64,000 nucleotides of DNA, from contig OZ025257.1 of assembly GCA_964019135.1 (NCBI GenBank), forward strand, positions 25,404,352-25,468,351. Direction: 5' to 3'. Within the stretch, counting starts at the first letter, position 1; each line of letters begins with the position of its first letter. Below, one piece after another: positions 9,501 through 21,990 of this stretch. This DNA is from Arenicola marina (lineage: Eukaryota; Annelida; Polychaeta; Arenicolidae). Position numbers and translations under genes: made by a program. The notes beneath the pieces are model-generated. The model saw only the letters and a program-made list of their open reading frames with translations. It was not told the DNA's origin and ran no database searches.

Positions 9501-9518
9501 ATCCTGGTCACGGCACCA
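9501..9518 (-). other. Primer binding site, probably tRNA-His
   Basis: On the minus strand TGGTGCCGTGACCAGGAT begins four bases after the 5' LTR ends. It is complementary to a tRNA 3' end finishing ...GTCACGGCACCA. That acceptor stem (5' GCCGTGA) is typical of animal tRNA-His. Assignment is from memory of tRNA-His stems, not from a search. Confidence 0.7.
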
Positions 9519-9522
9519 ATTA

Positions 9523-10872
9523 TGTGAAGACCCTCCTCGTCAGACCGTGATGATCTGAGGTGGAATCTTGACATATGTGTAACCTGATATCGGGGTCCGG
9601 CCAGGGCGTGTAACAGACACCTGGACTTATTCGTGAGCCACACAACGAACAAAGTCAACAACAACGGACATGTATAATGAATATCAATATTTAATAATCG
9701 TATTTACAGAGTTCTTCAGTTCTTCAATCTTCTTTGTTCATCGTACTTCTCGTTGTATCGTTATATGTAAATAATCACATCATCTAAATAATAGACTCGG
9801 GTACCAGCCGACTCAGGAGGTGGCAGCGGAACGAACCAGATCTTGAGACTTGTCTTGGGGGTGTTCTCCATGGCCGATGTCGAACTGCTGCGTCTTGATT
9901 CTTTACTGCGCTGCTTGGGACATCTCCGGTCTTGAGTTCTGGTCTGGATCCTTGGTTCGCTCCTTGCTCCTGGTCCTGGTGAGTTCCGAGTTGTGAGTCT
10001 CGAGTCCCGAGTTACTCTTCTACCTCTGAACCTCTGGTATTTATACCCATTGGTCCTCACATGCTACTGGTTGAATGTGTAAGCTCCTGATTGGTTTACA
10101 GAGCTATTTTCAATAGACTTGACATGCTGTCACATAAATCACTTCCACCTTTGACATTGGTCTTCCCTTTGAAGAACCGCGTTTGGCTACACATATAGGA
10201 CTCGACGTCGGGTAAACCGATACTGTAGGTTGGGATTTCGCAACCCCTGCTTTCTCTCTTTACTAAGCCATTGGGGTAGGCATGACCCCTATCATTAGTG
10301 TATCACGATGACAATGATTCACACAGGGCGTCGCTCACAGGCGTTGCCTGACCTTGAAACGTGGGATTTGTTGACCCAAGCGTTCTCTCTTTATCAAGTC
10401 ATACGGGTAGGCGTGACCTTATGATCCCTTCACTTATCTCCGTGTGACCGCGGCGATTTAGTCAATACAGGGTGTCACCGGACCTTAACAATTAATGATT
10501 GTGTTTACCATCTGGTTTTAATTAAAATCTGGTTTTAATTAAACTGCTTGCCTACGCGTATTTGTTAGTCGATGTCACAACAACAGTGACGCATGGTGAC
10601 ATGACACATGTCTACTGCCTTGTACCACCCGGTACCATATGGCGTGTTTCATGAGACCAATTACTGTCTATACAATTGCGACCACCCAAGCGAATCCCTG
10701 AGAAAGTATTTACATCCATTCACATGGCGACCTTGGGATCTGTTTACTCTTACCGCAGGGAGGTGACGCACATTCCCTTTAAATATAATAAAATAAAATA
10801 GGCAAATACCGCTAATGTTAATTCCGTTAATATAAGGTGAGCTGGGCGGCACGCCACAGCGTAACCTTTACA
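9523..10872 (-). repeat. 5' LTR
   Basis: The upstream LTR for minus-strand transcription, with the same 1,350-bp length as 823-2172. The CCAAT and TATA boxes at 10053-10038 would drive the genomic RNA, with a start near 10010. It ends in ...CTTCACA next to the primer site. Confidence 0.93.
10038..10053 (-). promoter_or_regulatory. Promoter of the LTR element (CCAAT, TATAAATA)
   Basis: Same motif pair as in the other LTR: CCAAT at 10053-10049 and TATAAATA at 10045-10038 on the minus strand. This copy is placed to transcribe gag-pol and env. Confidence 0.7.
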
Positions 10873-10876
10873 CTTG
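10873..10876. repeat. Target site duplication, right (CTTG)
   Basis: Matches 819-822 and restores continuity with copy B of the host segment. Confidence 0.8.
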
Positions 10877-12296
10877 TACTACGTTACGTTAATGATGGCA
10901 GTGATAAGTTTTATTATTTACTAGGGGGCCCAAGCGTTGTGAATAATTATTAGGGCGGGAAGGACTCCGGAAAGGAAGGAAAGGACAAAGGGATACACCA
11001 ACCAATTGCACGTGTCCCTCTCAGCCAAGCACATGACTGCACCCTTCCCCGCTGATGGCAAGCTGAGGGCACGGACGTGGCAACATTCTTGGCTCGAACC
11101 ACCGATCCACGTGCCATTAGGCTCCCAGGTGGCCGGAGCACCCAATGCGAGCGCTCTAGCCCACTAAGCCACCAGGCCGGCCCTCAATGACACAGGTTGT
11201 GGACTGCTGAGTAACACGGCTGTGTCCGGGAGACAAACCCTTTGCTGTTTTAATAGTAATATTACACGAATTTAGTAGCTTTCAGATGAAACACATAGTT
11301 AACCCGATCATCATTAGCCATGCTGAAGTACAGTAGATAATTATTTCCATTATGTCCCATGATCGACATGCGAGATTAAATGCTGTATATAGCCGTATGT
11401 TGTCCACCGGGGTGCATTGTATCCCCGATTCAGTGTTACTACTGAAACGGCAGCGACGATTCCCGCACATTGGTCAATACCTAGGTGCTAACAAAGAAAT
11501 ATATATACTACGCTAATTGTACGATTGCCACTATTGGCCTATTTACTGGGGGAGGGGTGGTACACGCGTTGTGACCAATTATTAGGGCGGAAGGGTGGGG
11601 GGTGGGGGGGGGGGGAGGCAAAGAAATACATCTACCCAGTGCACGTGTGCCCCTCCGCCAAGCACAGGAGCGGGATGAATTATATTCACGATTCAGTGTT
11701 CCTGCTGAAACGACAGGAATTATTTCCAGCGCCAACATATGCACTGACAGCGTTTCCGGTGACCTTGTCCCGAAGCAAGGTCTCTTTCGACGAGAAACTC
11801 TTAATAAGGTCTCTTCCGGCTGTACGAGCTGACGATACATGGCCAATCGATATCGATCTTATTCCTACCTAAGTGACGCTAAGACGCATCATCCCATTCG
11901 ATTGTATTTAGGCTAATTTGTGATGGAGGAATCATATCTTACGTCTTTCCTCTCTCCTTCCTCCCAAATGTCCCTACTCCGGACCTAATGCCGCACACTG
12001 CCAATTAACCTAGCTATATGGTGTCTTTGAACGTTTCTTTGGTAGCCGAGTACGGTATGCCCACAGGCACCCCAACCATGAATACTCACATTAAGAACCA
12101 ATGTACCGCCCAACAGTTTCTTTTCTCGCCCGCAGCGTGGTATATAACGGAAGGTGACAATTCCAAGCACGAGATGATTTGTCATAGTGGTATAGTATTG
12201 CGTGAGCTTGCGTGATGGCCGTGGAGTTTGGTGGTTGGCTGAGATTGGCCGGTCACGGTCAACCCCCCTCACCCCCATCCCCGCCGCGTTACGCAT
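10877..12296. repeat. Copy A of the duplicated segment, middle part
   Basis: Continues the alignment with copy B: 10877-10970 matches 32925-33015, 11190-11240 matches 33523-33560, 11690-11870 matches 33630-33810, and 11940-12240 matches 33850-34190. Part of the segment is itself repeated inside copy A, since blocks near 11400-11470 and 11660-11720 both match one block of copy B. A SINE fragment lies at 11091-11182. The open frames here are short and do not resemble proteins. Confidence 0.7.
11091..11182 (-). mobile_element. tRNA-headed SINE, 5' fragment
   Basis: On the minus strand it reads as a tRNA-like head: an A-box-like TGGCTTAGTGGGCTAGAGC, then a B box GGTGGTTCGAGCC. The sequence after the B box is missing. 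It occupies the same place, beside CAATGACA, as the full copy at 33265-33522, so both derive from one insertion before the duplication. Confidence 0.75.
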
Positions 12297-13626
12297 CAAT
12301 AACACGGCAGACTATTCCTTCGGCACTCTGCTCTACAGAGATGATTAATTCCTCACGTACGAGTAACACTGCAGACTATTCCTACGGCACTCTGCTCTAC
12401 AGAGATAATTAATTCCTCACGTACGAGTAATACGGCAGACTATTCCTACGGCACTCGGCTCTATAGAGACGATTAATTCCTCACGAGTAATACGGCAGAC
12501 TATTCCTACGGCACTCTGCTCTACAGAGATGATTAATTCCTCACGTACGAGTAATACGGCAGACTAGTCCTACAGCACTCGGCTCTATAGAGACGATTAA
12601 TTCCTCACGTACGAGTAATACGGCAGACTATTCCTACGGCACTCGGCTCTATAGAGACGATTAATTCCTCACGTACGAGTAATACGGCAGACTATTCCTA
12701 CGGCACTCTGCTCTACAGAGATGATTAATTCCTCACGTACGAGTAATACGGCAGACTAGTCCTACAGCACTCTGCTCTACAGATATGATTAATTCCTCAC
12801 GTACGAGTAACACTGCAGACTATTCCTACGGCACTCTGCTCTACAGAGATGATTAATTCCTCACGTACGAGTAATACGGCAGACTAGTCCTACAGCACTC
12901 TGCTCTACAGAGATGATTAATTCCTCACGTACGAGTAACACTGCAGACTATTCCTACGGCACTCTGCTCTATAGAGACGATTAATTCATCACGAGTAATA
13001 CTGCAGACTATTCCTACGGCACTCTGCTCTACAGAGATGATTAATTCCTCACGTACGAGTAATACGGCAGACTATTCCTACGGCACTCGGCTCTATAGAG
13101 ACGATTAATTCCTCACGTACGAGTAATACGGCAGACTATTTCTACGGCACTCGGCTCTATAGAGACGATTAATTCCTCACGTACGAGTAATACGGCAGAC
13201 TATTCCTACGGCACTCGGCTCTATAGAGACGATTCATTCCTCACGTACGAGTAATACGGCAGACTATTCCTACGGCACTCTGCTCTACAGAGATGATTCA
13301 TTCCTCACGTACGAGTAATACGGCAGACTATTCCTACATCACTCGGCTCTATAGAGACGATTAATTCCTCACGTACGAGTAATACGGCAGACTATTTCTA
13401 CGGCACTCGGCTCTATAGAGACGATTAATTCCTCACGTACGAGTAATACGGCAGACTATTCCTACGGCACTCGGCTCTACAGAGATGATTAATTCCTCAC
13501 GTACGAGTAACACTGCAGACTATTCCTACGGCACTCTGCTCTACAGAGATGATTAATTCCTCACGTACGAGTAATACGGCTGACTATTGCTACGGCACTC
13601 TGCTCTACAGAGATGATTAATTCCTA
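12297..13626. repeat. 64-bp satellite array, about 21 units
   Basis: The unit runs from GAGTAATACGGCAGACTA through GATTAATTCCTCACGTAC. Two variants alternate irregularly, CTCTGCTCTACAGAGATG and CTCGGCTCTATAGAGACG. A few units lack the GTAC-containing 8 bases (for example near 12483 and 12990). High identity between units suggests recent expansion. It has no equivalent in copy B. No coding potential is seen. Confidence 0.93.
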
Positions 13627-13637
13627 GTCACATGGTT

Positions 13638-13661
13638 TATTCATACGGACCCGTATGAATA
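13638..13661. repeat. Perfect palindrome at the satellite edge
   Basis: TATTCATACGG (13638-13648), a 2-base spacer, then CCGTATGAATA (13651-13661): 11-bp perfect arms. It lies 12 bases after the last satellite unit and could form a hairpin. Confidence 0.7.
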
Positions 13662-14690
13662 GCCGACTATTGCAGGCATAATGGGCTTCCACTGAAATGT
13701 ACTTTTCTTACGTAAGTTAGGTGTAGTTTATGACTCAGGCCCCAGGACACGCTATTTGGTGTGCCTTTAGTTATTGTATATTCCACCGCAATTAACGTAC
13801 GGCCCCAGGACACGCTATTAACGGTGTCTTCAGCCCTTGCATATTCCACCGCAATTAACGTACGGCCACTATCAGATCAATACAATCGTATAAAAGTTGC
13901 GTCTGCGTTATGGGCACGTTACAGAACATTGCATGCTGGTAGAGGGAAGCCTTCTCATGGCAGTCCCCTATGGAATATCTCACCAGGTACCTTTATTTGG
14001 TGGGCACTGAGCACAAAGAGAGCAACGAGCGATTCGAATCCGATTGTGGCGGTGTCGTAAATTTGACTGAAGACCTGACAAATGTCTGGGAGCCGGGAGA
14101 CCCGTGAATGCGATTGTCCATGACTGGACTCACTTACGTTGTCCCTGTTTGACGAGAGCAAAGCGTCACCCCTTGATCATATTACACGAAAATGCAATTC
14201 TCGTTTCAGCCATTGAAAGCTAATTCTGCAGAAATGCGATTGGGCACAAAAATCTTGCAAGTGAAAGTCATGGGCCAGCGGTGTTTGATTTAATAATATT
14301 CCAACACCTGCTTTTACTTGTGACATACAACTGACGTTTCCACGAAGCTTCTTCATAAAGTATCATTTCACTCCAATCCCCGGGATTGTCATTATTAAAA
14401 TATAATAATTGTGCGTATTGAGACTCAGCGTGTAAAGAAGGTTTTAACATAAAGGTTTGGGCGGGCATGTATTTAAGTAATGTCATGTTTCTCCTGGCTT
14501 CCGACGTTTTATAATACGCCGTTATAATTAAAGATTGGATCCACCGTAGGTGTGTTGAACTTTGAAATTATGAAATTGATCATTGGCATTTCATTGTCAC
14601 AAGAGCATCATAAGTTGGGGGAGGGTGCATGTGGATGGGTTATAAGCCTATGTGGTGCGATGCTTATCCCATTCCATACCCTTTTTCTCT
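13662..14690. repeat. Copy A of the duplicated segment, distal part
   Basis: Aligns with 34815 to about 35690 in copy B, with landmarks 'attgcaggcataatgggctt', 'gggcacgttacagaa' and 'tcttcataaagtatcatttc'. A block of about 60 bp around 13740-13800 (ccccaggacacgctatt...) is tandemly doubled here but single in copy B. No genes are supported. Confidence 0.65.
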
Positions 14691-15640
14691 TCTTTCCCGG
14701 CAATGATTGACTTCTCGTCGTATCGTCAGTGAAGGACCGCGAAATTATCCAATTATCGTTCAGACGGCCCCCAATACCTCAACTCGCAAAGGATAAGTTC
14801 CTCCTTTGTTGCTGTGTTAGGGAACCAACAGAATGATAACCCCAAATGCTACGTCTTCTGACGAATGCTTTGAAGCCCACAAGCAAGTTTGTCAATACCG
14901 ACGGCCGCCTTTTTAAAATCTGTTGCAAAGCCAATGAAAGTTTGCTAGAAAAATGACGGCATCGATCACTGTAGGATAGGCATCTCCTTCATATACGTTA
15001 ACTATTGTATGTGATTGTCCATGATGGCACTGGTTAAAATAACGATCAAGGTTTTGTTTAAATAATGTGAATTCATGGAAATGATCATATGTTGTTTCAC
15101 ACGTTTATTGTAGCTTGATTTCTGACTTTTAAAGTGGCAAAATTGCAAAGAAAATGTAGGCGTTGTTACGATGACGGTAACAGATAATTATGAAGGTGAT
15201 CTTTGCGGATGCACATAACTTTTATATCGGCCGCATGTAGTGACGCAAAGTTCTTATTTATACACATATGTAATATGTTAAATCATTAATTACGTTTTCT
15301 ATTGTAGTAGTTGCGCGGCTCAAGCGAAGAGAACTACAAAAAATCAGGTATTACTGGCCACACGTGTCTTTATTTTCCGTCCGTCAGCCTTGACTCTCAC
15401 CTTCAGACACCTTCCTGACACACGCCGACACCTTCCTGACACACGCCGACGCCAGCCCTTAAGCCCAGTACACACCTAAAATGTGTCCGAAACTTTGGGT
15501 CCGAAACTTTGTGTCCGAAACCGACCCGGACACACCTAAAGTTTCTGCGACACAAAGTTTCCGAAACTTTTGTTTGAGTTGTATTTGTCTCTACCTTTCG
15601 CCCTCTCTCTAGAGGGAAGTCCACTTACGGGGGGGGGCAA
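14691..15640. other. Non-coding stretch absent from copy B
   Basis: Copy B lacks this roughly 950 bp, so it is an insertion in A or a deletion in B. It holds a 20-bp doublet near 15409-15448 (ccttcctgacacacgccgac) and a cluster of gtgtccgaaacttt-like words in both orientations at 15480-15575. I see no gene. Confidence 0.5.
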
Positions 15641-16900
15641 GGGGTATTTGCTTTCCTCGGGATTGGGCTTTTATTTCGTAATAATTGAAAACGTAACATG
15701 CAACCGTGAGCACAAGTTCTTCCCTGCTCACTGATGCCATTTCTACTTGCCATTCGTCTCATATGATATGCATTTCACATGCCGGTAACTGGGTTTTAGT
15801 GAATGCCTCTTGCTGTCTGGGCCGTCCTCTTCCTCTATCCTTCTCTCACCCCCCACCCCCGCCTACGATTCCACCGCACCTCCACATCCGCCTACCCCTC
15901 CACCGCGCCCCCACCCCCGCCCCCCGGCCACCTTACGATCCTAGACGACGGTCAATGAATGTGCCATAGATATCCTGACTAACATTGGCTCTCTTGGGAG
16001 AGGTTACCATGGCCCCCATCTAGTAGGAAGCCGCCTCGGGAGCCTCAAGGACATAAACACCCATTTGGTGGAGCTGGTTCCACCAGAGTGAAGTCACACT
16101 TAGCCTTCGCCTCACGTTACGCCTTGTCACCTGGGATCGTGGGGGGGGGGGCTAAGATAGGGAGGGGCAGAAGAAGGGACATCGATGTGGGAATCCCACA
16201 GGTCAGTCGACCTATGACGGCCAGTAATCAGCTCGACGGGGTGGTAACTCAGTCGTCTCGTACCCAGGTCTCCGGGGACGATCAGTGGGCAAACAATATT
16301 CCAGTCAGCCGCAGCCGTCATGGGGTACGGCCTTCAAGACCCGTCGCATTGTGAGCAGACGTTGGTAGTTTAATCGTTTACAACCACCGTGCTCGGACCG
16401 GGTAACAGGTGACTCTATGAAGAGGTGTATGTGCGTGCGGAGGGATTTTCCAAGCAAGGACATAAACAACAAATATTCAGGGTTTACATAGTTTTTTTAG
16501 GCTTTGTCAATAACCCGCCGAGCACTCATGGTGATGTCATGGTGTGAATGATAATGACATCCCCCCCCCCCCTTATATGCATTACCATATGGTAAATTCG
16601 TCTTTGCTGCACTATTTGTACCGATGCCACCTCTCACCTTCTTTTTCCTTTTCTCTCCTTCTCCCTCGATATCCAGATCCTTAAGCTCGTCAAACAGGCA
16701 AACTAAATACGAAAGTCATCAATAACTGCTTCATACTGATGCATTGATATGTGATTAACGCCAGATAGCATCCCCATCATCGCCTGGCTGTCGCCAGGCT
16801 AGTTTGCTATATCTAATAGAAAGCTATATACCAGCTGTATGGCGGATCACTATAAGAAGCGATTGGTTTAAGAGCCAGGATTTATCACTGCCAAGAATGC
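15641..16900. other. End of copy A, then unassigned DNA with C-rich and G-rich tracts
   Basis: About 15640-15690 still matches copy B near 35805-35850. After that, C-rich sequence (15840-15935) and poly-G/poly-C runs (16140, 16560) occur. The block 16170-16290, including 'acccaggtctccggggac', recurs near 21775-21895. No coding region is supported. Confidence 0.45.
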
Positions 16901-16904
16901 GTGT

Positions 16905-17270
16905 AGACCAAGTCACCACTAATCCACTTTCACTTCTGTCCGACTAGCACCAGGCTATTAAATAAGATCTACGAGCCATGAAAGACTTTGGCTGGCTATA
17001 ACGTCTACAAGTCTTCCACTGTATGAAAGTAGACCCCGGGGATAATCACAACCCATGGAGCTCGACCCGCGATGGGCGCAGTAATACATCACTGCCACCT
17101 AAACCATAATAAAGTAATCCCCTTTCAAGATTGCGACTGCACAAAATACTCCTGTCTTCGTCCTTTTTTCTTTTGTTATTCCGAACATTATGGCCTTATA
17201 GAACTTCTGTCTCTGGCATAACCTCCGCGATTAGATTAGAGTGAAGTATCCAGCGATATTAAATCAATAC
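16905..17270. repeat. Diverged duplicate of 23510-23900
   Basis: Shared landmarks in the same order and orientation are 'gactttggctggct', 'acgtctacaagtcttccactgtat', 'gatgggcgcagtaat', 'catcactgccacctaa' and 'gcgactgcacaaaatactc'. Indels are frequent, so the duplication is older than the copy A/B pair appears. No gene. Confidence 0.7.
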
Positions 17271-17329
17271 TGTGTCATAGGATGAGAGAGTTTTGCTTTG
17301 TCGCCACACCAGGTATGCAAGGGTTCCCA

Positions 17330-18200
17330 CCACGAATGCAGCCTATCAGTAACAGTCATTACCTCGGTCTCGATCACATTGAATGGCTGTTCAAGGTCAA
17401 ACCTCTTATCCCGCCGAATAATGTCAGGAAGTCGTAGGGGCGGGGGGGGGGGTGAAAGGATACGTTTATGGGGACTTAAATAGGGGAGGACGCGTGGAAC
17501 AGCGGGGTGATGCTTAGTGCTCATCAGAATGAATTTTCCCAAGTGTCCAACTAGGTTGTGCTGGTACTTGATTAGGGAGCTAACGACAACGATACCTGGT
17601 GTGGCGACAAGACAGCGACAATTACTAGGAGCTACGGTGGGCTGCGTCCTTGGCTCAAAGCTCCTCCTTTGCCTGGTATGACTATGCGATCCGCTATGTC
17701 CGTATGACTGTTCCCGGCGCTCTCTGAGTGGTTAGTCCGCTTGGTCTATCTGTTAAGTCCGTTCAGTTCCCCCTTTGTTCAGTTAATTTGAAGCATGATT
17801 TGTTGTGGCTTGTCTTTCGTTGGTATCGTTCTGTGATTCTCGTATTTAAGACTGGTGGCCGCTGATAAGAAACATTAAAAAATATATATATATCCTGTTG
17901 TTGTGTAGTTGAGCTTTCAAGATAAAGGTAGAATTATGCGTGTTATATGGTTTACGCTGTCTGTCAGGCAAAAATCCGGTATCGTTCGTTTAACACTAGC
18001 ATATTACAGGACACGACCGGAATAGGTGTACACATTATTTCGAACAATCATAATAAAGACGTATCGAAGTCGTTCCAGTTACGAAGACAATTTCGTGGGA
18101 AAAAAACTACCTGACAACTATACTGGACCCAGTAATGATGATACGTATAGGCCAAACGTCGTGGTGTCGGTTATGGGCGATAAAAGGGCGACTTCCCGGA
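17330..18200. repeat. Diverged block partly repeated at 19500-20330
   Basis: 17340-17440 resembles 19505-19610 (cagtaacagtcattacct... against cggtaacggccattacct...). 17585-17680 resembles 19740-19825 (acgacaa-gata-ctggtg and agctc-tt-gctt), and 17750-17820 resembles 20235-20300. Several blocks keep their order, as expected from an old tandem duplication. No coding sequence seen. Confidence 0.5.
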
Positions 18201-18204
18201 AACA

Positions 18205-19140
18205 AGCGGTCTAGGGTTAATTGATCGGAAGTTGAACAATCCACTTTTGGTTCTTCCGCAGTAGGCGTTGATTCCTTTGATTCTGTCTTTGTTCAAACGA
18301 AGGGATTTTCACTAATGAGACAGACAGCCCCGAGCCAAAGACGGCTAGACTGGGGGATAGTTGGGGGGTGGGCAGGGGGCCATAGACTTTACTTACCAGT
18401 CTAAGATAATATGACGGTCGTCCCGTGATGCGGGCCGGTCACCGCCAATCAAGGCCAATCAGACGGCGACACATGTCGCTAAGACGCCACGATGGAATGT
18501 TATGCAAATATAAAACGAGGCCAGACATACATTTCGTCTGCTTTTACAAACATGTAGGAGGAAGGTGATCTAAATGTCAGTTTGCCTACACAATTTAAAG
18601 GCGCGGCAGTAGGAGAACTGACGCTATTGGACACTCAACGATAGCCAGTGAACCCCATGAGTCTGCCATGTACAAGGATGGCTGTTTTCTGAACAAGAGG
18701 ACCGCCGGAGATCTTTGAACTGTAACCAGTTCCTGTGTAAATTTTTTATATATCTTTATTCGTACACGGAGTACAGATGGCAGTCACAGAGAACGAAAAA
18801 AAAAGGAGCAAAACATAGAAATTCAGAGAACAAAAAAAAACAACAACAACAAAAACAGAACAGAAAGAAATTCAGAGGAACGTTTAGGTCTGTGCTACTC
18901 AGTGCATAAATACTCGATGATGTCAGTTATGCTTTCATTGTCGTCAAATCCACCAATAGCCCGGATCCGAGACATCTGCCCGATATGCTCTGAAGGATTG
19001 AGGCCCTGGCGGTATCGTGGTGCGGCAGGATGTCCGGTAAGCTTTGAGGTCTAGGTGGTAGGTGGTTATGCCAGTCAGCCACGGATGCCGGTGGGGGGGG
19101 GGGGGGGTGGTAAGGCAGTCGGCAAGGCTCCATCATCTGT
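18205..19140. repeat. Diverged duplicate of 21120-21990
   Basis: Landmarks shared in order include 'caatccacttttggttctt', 'agacagacagcccc', 'gacgacacatgtcgc' with its variant, 'ggcgcgg', 'gccctggcgg' and 'ggtaaggcagtcggcaagg'. The copy is interrupted at about 18715-18900 by A-rich sequence not seen in the other. No genes. Confidence 0.7.
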
Positions 19141-19309
19141 GGCGCTGCGAGCAAACAGATTAGATTTGAAGCATATTTGAGGCGCCTGGCAGCAATATAA
19201 TGTAGCATCAATGAAGATAATCTGCTGTGGTACCAAAGCAGCTATAGAGCCCCTCTGACACATCGAGTGTCCCACTGTGGACCAACAGGTGACGGGGCCA
19301 ACCCCCACC

Positions 19310-20950
19310 TGCATACGACCCTTAGATCCCTAATCTCATTACCCAAGGAATTACTGGAACGCAACCCTAGGGTGACCTTAGGGTTCGCATTAGTAGCTTA
19401 AACCATCCCGCACTACCACAGGAAAAAGCCTCGAAAAAGGAATTTCAATTAGCCTTGGAAAAATAATTGCAATTAGCGATTGCAGAGTTCGCATCAGGAA
19501 TTCTGTCCATCGGTAACGGCCATTACCTCTGTCATGATTACATTGGATGGCGATTGTCAAAGCCCATTTCCCACCGACTGACCTAGGTTAGGGTGGACGG
19601 CAGGGGATGCATGTTGGGCGGACGTTAACTATATTGCAAAGTCAGAAAAAAGGCAACCCCCAATGGAAACAGTAGTAATGTGGGAGGAAACTTGCAACAG
19701 CCTGGTGATGTTAAGCCTCAGGTCGAACGTAAGGTTCTTACGACGACAATACATGGTGCGGCTACAGGACAGAGGCAACTACTAGAAGCTATAGTGGGCT
19801 GTATCCTCGATCCAAAGCTCCTTCGCTTCTTTCGACCGCCGCCTTGTATGGCTGTTTATTTGATTTCATATGTAGTTATTGCACATAAAATAAAGTTGTA
19901 GCAGTAGAAGATGAGTATCATTTCCATATCATTACAAAAATTAGGCCCAATCTGTTTGAAATGTTTGCCACCAATATATCAATCCCAGGATCGTACAATG
20001 TTCACATTATTAATGAATTCTCAACATACAGAATTATTCAAAGATCTCGGTGCCTTTGTACATAATGCATCACTCACAGTTGCATAAATCTACTTATCGT
20101 GTGCATTTCTGTTGTGTTGTATATACCAAGGGTTCATAGTCCAGTACAATAAAGCTTACTACTATATATATTTGATCTGTTATGTCCGTTTGGTTGTAAC
20201 CAGTTATCTGTGTGTGTGGTTAATCCACTTGAATGTTCTTCCTGTTGGGTCCGCTCAGTTCGCAGCTTTTCTGCTTACTTCGAGCATAATTTGCTGTGAC
20301 TCGAGAATTTCACCATGAAACATCAGACTCGGATGCTTGTTTTCGGTTTTTATTGCTGCGCGATGCACGTTATAGGGCTTCCGAGCCCTTATCATCGCAA
20401 GACACCGACCGCTTGACTTTATTCACATAACCGATTACCAGGAGGAATACATCGTTGTTATGTTGTCCGATCTTGTCAATTTGGTAAATTTTTGTTTGGG
20501 GTATAATACGCAAGTGTCTCCAAATTACAGAATTTTCCGTCCTGTCTGTAGCTCATAATAAAATTCAGAAGTAACCGCCAGTCACGATTTCGCCGCATAA
20601 CCAGGCGGCAGACCTTTGTGGGGGTGTGTCCGCGATTAACCAATTAGCAGGCGATTCTCCAATTATATTAAAACCAGAAATGACGCTTACTGTGTGAGCG
20701 AAACAAGAGCGCGTGATCATCGCAAATATAAATAGCTGCGATTCTAACTCCAATCATGGCTTTTTTCCGGAGACAATCGTTGCAAGAGATTTACCAAGGC
20801 CCTTACCTCTTGTTCCACGCGTTTTCTCTGAAGGGTACCTCCACTGTGAAGAGTTCCCTCCGCGAGATAACATTCAGTTATAACGTAAGGCGGCGACACA
20901 TGAAGGATCGCAATATGCGTTATTTGCTCCTGCAAACTGGCGCGCTGCTC
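19310..20950. other. Non-coding DNA with weak duplicates
   Basis: 19310-19450 resembles 24575-24720 (shared 'atctcattacccaag' and 'agtagctt' regions). The remainder, including 20330-20950, shows no protein similarity or clear RNA gene. Confidence 0.4.
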
Positions 20951-21119
20951 GACATTGACGGGGGCGGCCGTTAATACTCGCCAAATTTATTGTAAGATGT
21001 AAACATTCGGTGCAGATCGCGATTCAATTAGGCTAGACATCCGCTCTAAGCTAAACAGGAAGAACTCGGTTATAGACGATGTTAAATAGATTTCCGATGA
21101 CAAGAGGCCGGTAACATAT

Positions 21120-21990
21120 CGACCGGAAATGGAACAATCCACTTTTGGTTCTTCGGCAGTTAGCGTTGATTCTTCAAACGAACCGCTGGCCACCAATCAG
21201 GTGGATGAGGTCAGACAGACAGCCCCGAACCAGTCCCCAGGAGATGAAGGGGAGGGCGAGGGTGGGGGGGGGTGGTTATTGCCTTCACTTGGCAGTCTGG
21301 GAGAACATAGCGGCCGACCTGTGATGCTGGCAAATCACCGCCAACGAGGCCAGTGAGGTGACGACAGATGTCGCGGAGACACCATGATGGAAATTTACGT
21401 AAATGAAAAAGCAGACTAGACATATATCATCCGCCTGCCTTTTAACACATTCAAGTAGGAAGGATGATGGTGATCTATGTGGCAGTACGGGTTTAAGGCG
21501 CGGTAATAGGACAACGGACCATAATGGACACGTCATTGAGCGCCAGTAAACCCCGCGAGCAACTGATCTGTCCAAGCGTGGCTCGTGTCTGTATCGCATG
21601 ACGAACTGTGCACTGCTACCAGCTCCGGTGCGAGTCTATTATTCGCCTAGATGTGCACTGAAGGATGAAGGCCCTGGCGGTCCCATGGTACGGCAGGATG
21701 CCGGGTAGACCTTGAGGTCCGGGTGGTAGGTCCTTATCTGCAGGATCCCGTCAGGGAGGGAGAAATGAGATACATCGTTGTGGGAATCCCTCCAGTTCGG
21801 CGACTTACCATGGTCCACCTCACAGTTGGATGGCCACCGGTCTACTGGACGGTGACGTAACTCAGTCATCCCGTACCCAGGTCTCCGGGGACACTCAGTC
21901 GGCTGGCATTATGCCAGGCAGCCAAGGAAACAGTGGGGTAAGGCAGTCGGCAAGGTTTCATCACCTGTAGCGCTGCGGGGAGACACTGGG
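21120..21990. repeat. Duplicate of 18205-19140
   Basis: See the partner block for landmarks. A poly-G tract interrupts it near 21263. The short open frames on either strand are not conserved between the two copies, which argues against coding. Confidence 0.7.

Larger units (their letters stand above)
823..10872 (-). mobile_element. Full-length Ty3/Gypsy LTR retrotransposon with env (errantivirus-like)
   Basis: A 10,050-bp element on the minus strand with two 1,350-bp LTRs (TG...CA ends), a tRNA-type primer site, a polypurine tract, and gag, protease, RT-RNase H-integrase and env in that order. The LTRs differ at about six sites by eye (970, 971, 1380, 1770, 1906 and 2136 against the same places plus 8700), roughly 0.4 percent, so the insertion is recent. 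It sits inside copy A of a duplicated segment; copy B has an empty site. All proteins are open except for one in-frame TAG between protease and RT. The env carries a furin-type site and fusion peptide like baculovirus F and insect errantivirus envelopes. Gag-protease expression appears to use -1 frameshifting. A 136-codon leader ORF before gag is unusual. Confidence 0.95.
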
